Shown here piece by piece: positions 63,840 to 64,000 of a stretch of 64,000 nucleotides of DNA. Position 1 is the stretch's first letter. Each line of letters opens with the position of its first letter. This stretch comes from Spisula solida (lineage: Eukaryota; Mollusca; Bivalvia; Venerida; Mactridae), in NCBI GenBank assembly GCA_947247005.1, contig OX365956.1:15396089-15460088 (forward strand), read 5' to 3'. Both the position numbers and the translations under genes were made by a program. The notes beneath the pieces are model-generated. The model had not been told where the DNA came from, did not search any database, and was given only the letters and a program-made list of their open reading frames with translations.

Positions 63840-64000
63840 ATAGTATAAACGAAGTGAGTTTGTACACTCGCTCATAGTTTGATTATATTTGTTTGACCGA
63901 TCATTATCCTATAGTTCAGTTATACGTTATGTTACTATTCTGTGTAATGTATTTTGCTATACAAATTAAGTATTATTATAAAATATTATACGCCAAGGAC

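Larger units (their letters stand above)
49626..64000 (+). repeat. Segmental duplication unit A, copy A3 (runs off the window)
   Basis: Third long copy of A. It starts with a deletion of about 224 bp (A2 19320-19543 missing, with 'ag' at both breakpoints). It carries the Tc1-like element (52252-53809) and the piggyBac-type element (56556-57729). It alternates in similarity between A1 and A2 along its length (see findings). Confidence 0.9.

Noticed and set aside
1..64000. CRISPR array, prophage, bacterial operon or rRNA
   Set aside because: No regularly spaced repeats, no ribosome-binding-site and gene chains, and no rRNA-like blocks. All recognisable proteins are eukaryotic transposon types.

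Overview
The window looks like intergenic, repeat-rich DNA from a eukaryotic nuclear genome. It is strongly AT-rich. It has no run of conserved host genes, no bacterial or phage gene architecture, no rRNA and no intact tRNA. Nearly every protein signal is a decayed eukaryotic transposable element: AP-endonuclease LINEs, mariner, Tc1-like and a non-autonomous piggyBac-type element. The element mix and the very frequent octamer TACATGTA remind me of bivalve or other mollusc genomes. That is an impression from sequence style, not a demonstration.

The backbone is a set of long segmental duplications. I call the two building blocks A (about 13 kb) and C (about 5 kb). In order: an inverted piece of A (1-1090), A1 (1298-13730), a worn A-like piece (13740-14300), C1 (14370-19319), A2 (19378-32512), an unassigned stretch, an inverted diverged C (33120-34250 and 39400-39545) split by a full-length LINE (34250-39398), a fold-back element (40011-40992), a diverged A start (41088-43460), C2 (43520-49625) and A3 (49626 to the window end). 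The C-to-A junction recurs at 19.3 and 49.6 kb. The underlying unit is therefore an A+C tandem repeat, about 18 kb from A1 to A2, with roughly 12 kb of extra material before A3.

Because there are two or three paralogous copies of most sequence, younger insertions can be read against empty sites. In this way I find a mariner at 12494-13496, a Tc1-like element at 52252-53809, a piggyBac-type element at 56556-57729, a 148-bp hairpin MITE at 24202-24349, a TIR element at 46644-47124, mariner-type pieces at 27141-27382 and 29651-30672, and a 5'-truncated LINE at 8621-9918. A second LINE fragment is present in all three A copies and so predates the duplication.

The most interesting signal is small. 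At about ten places one paralog carries TACATGTA where the others have only TA. That is the classic excision footprint of Tc1-type transposons, and the Tc1-like element in this window has termini (TA then CA) that would leave exactly this scar. Other unexplained structures are two copy-specific palindromic insertions (8.4 and 14.7 kb), a compound cruciform at 45.25-45.38 kb, and alternating pairwise similarity among A1, A2 and A3 that suggests gene conversion. I see no intact gene system. The value of the window is as a record of transposition, excision and duplication.
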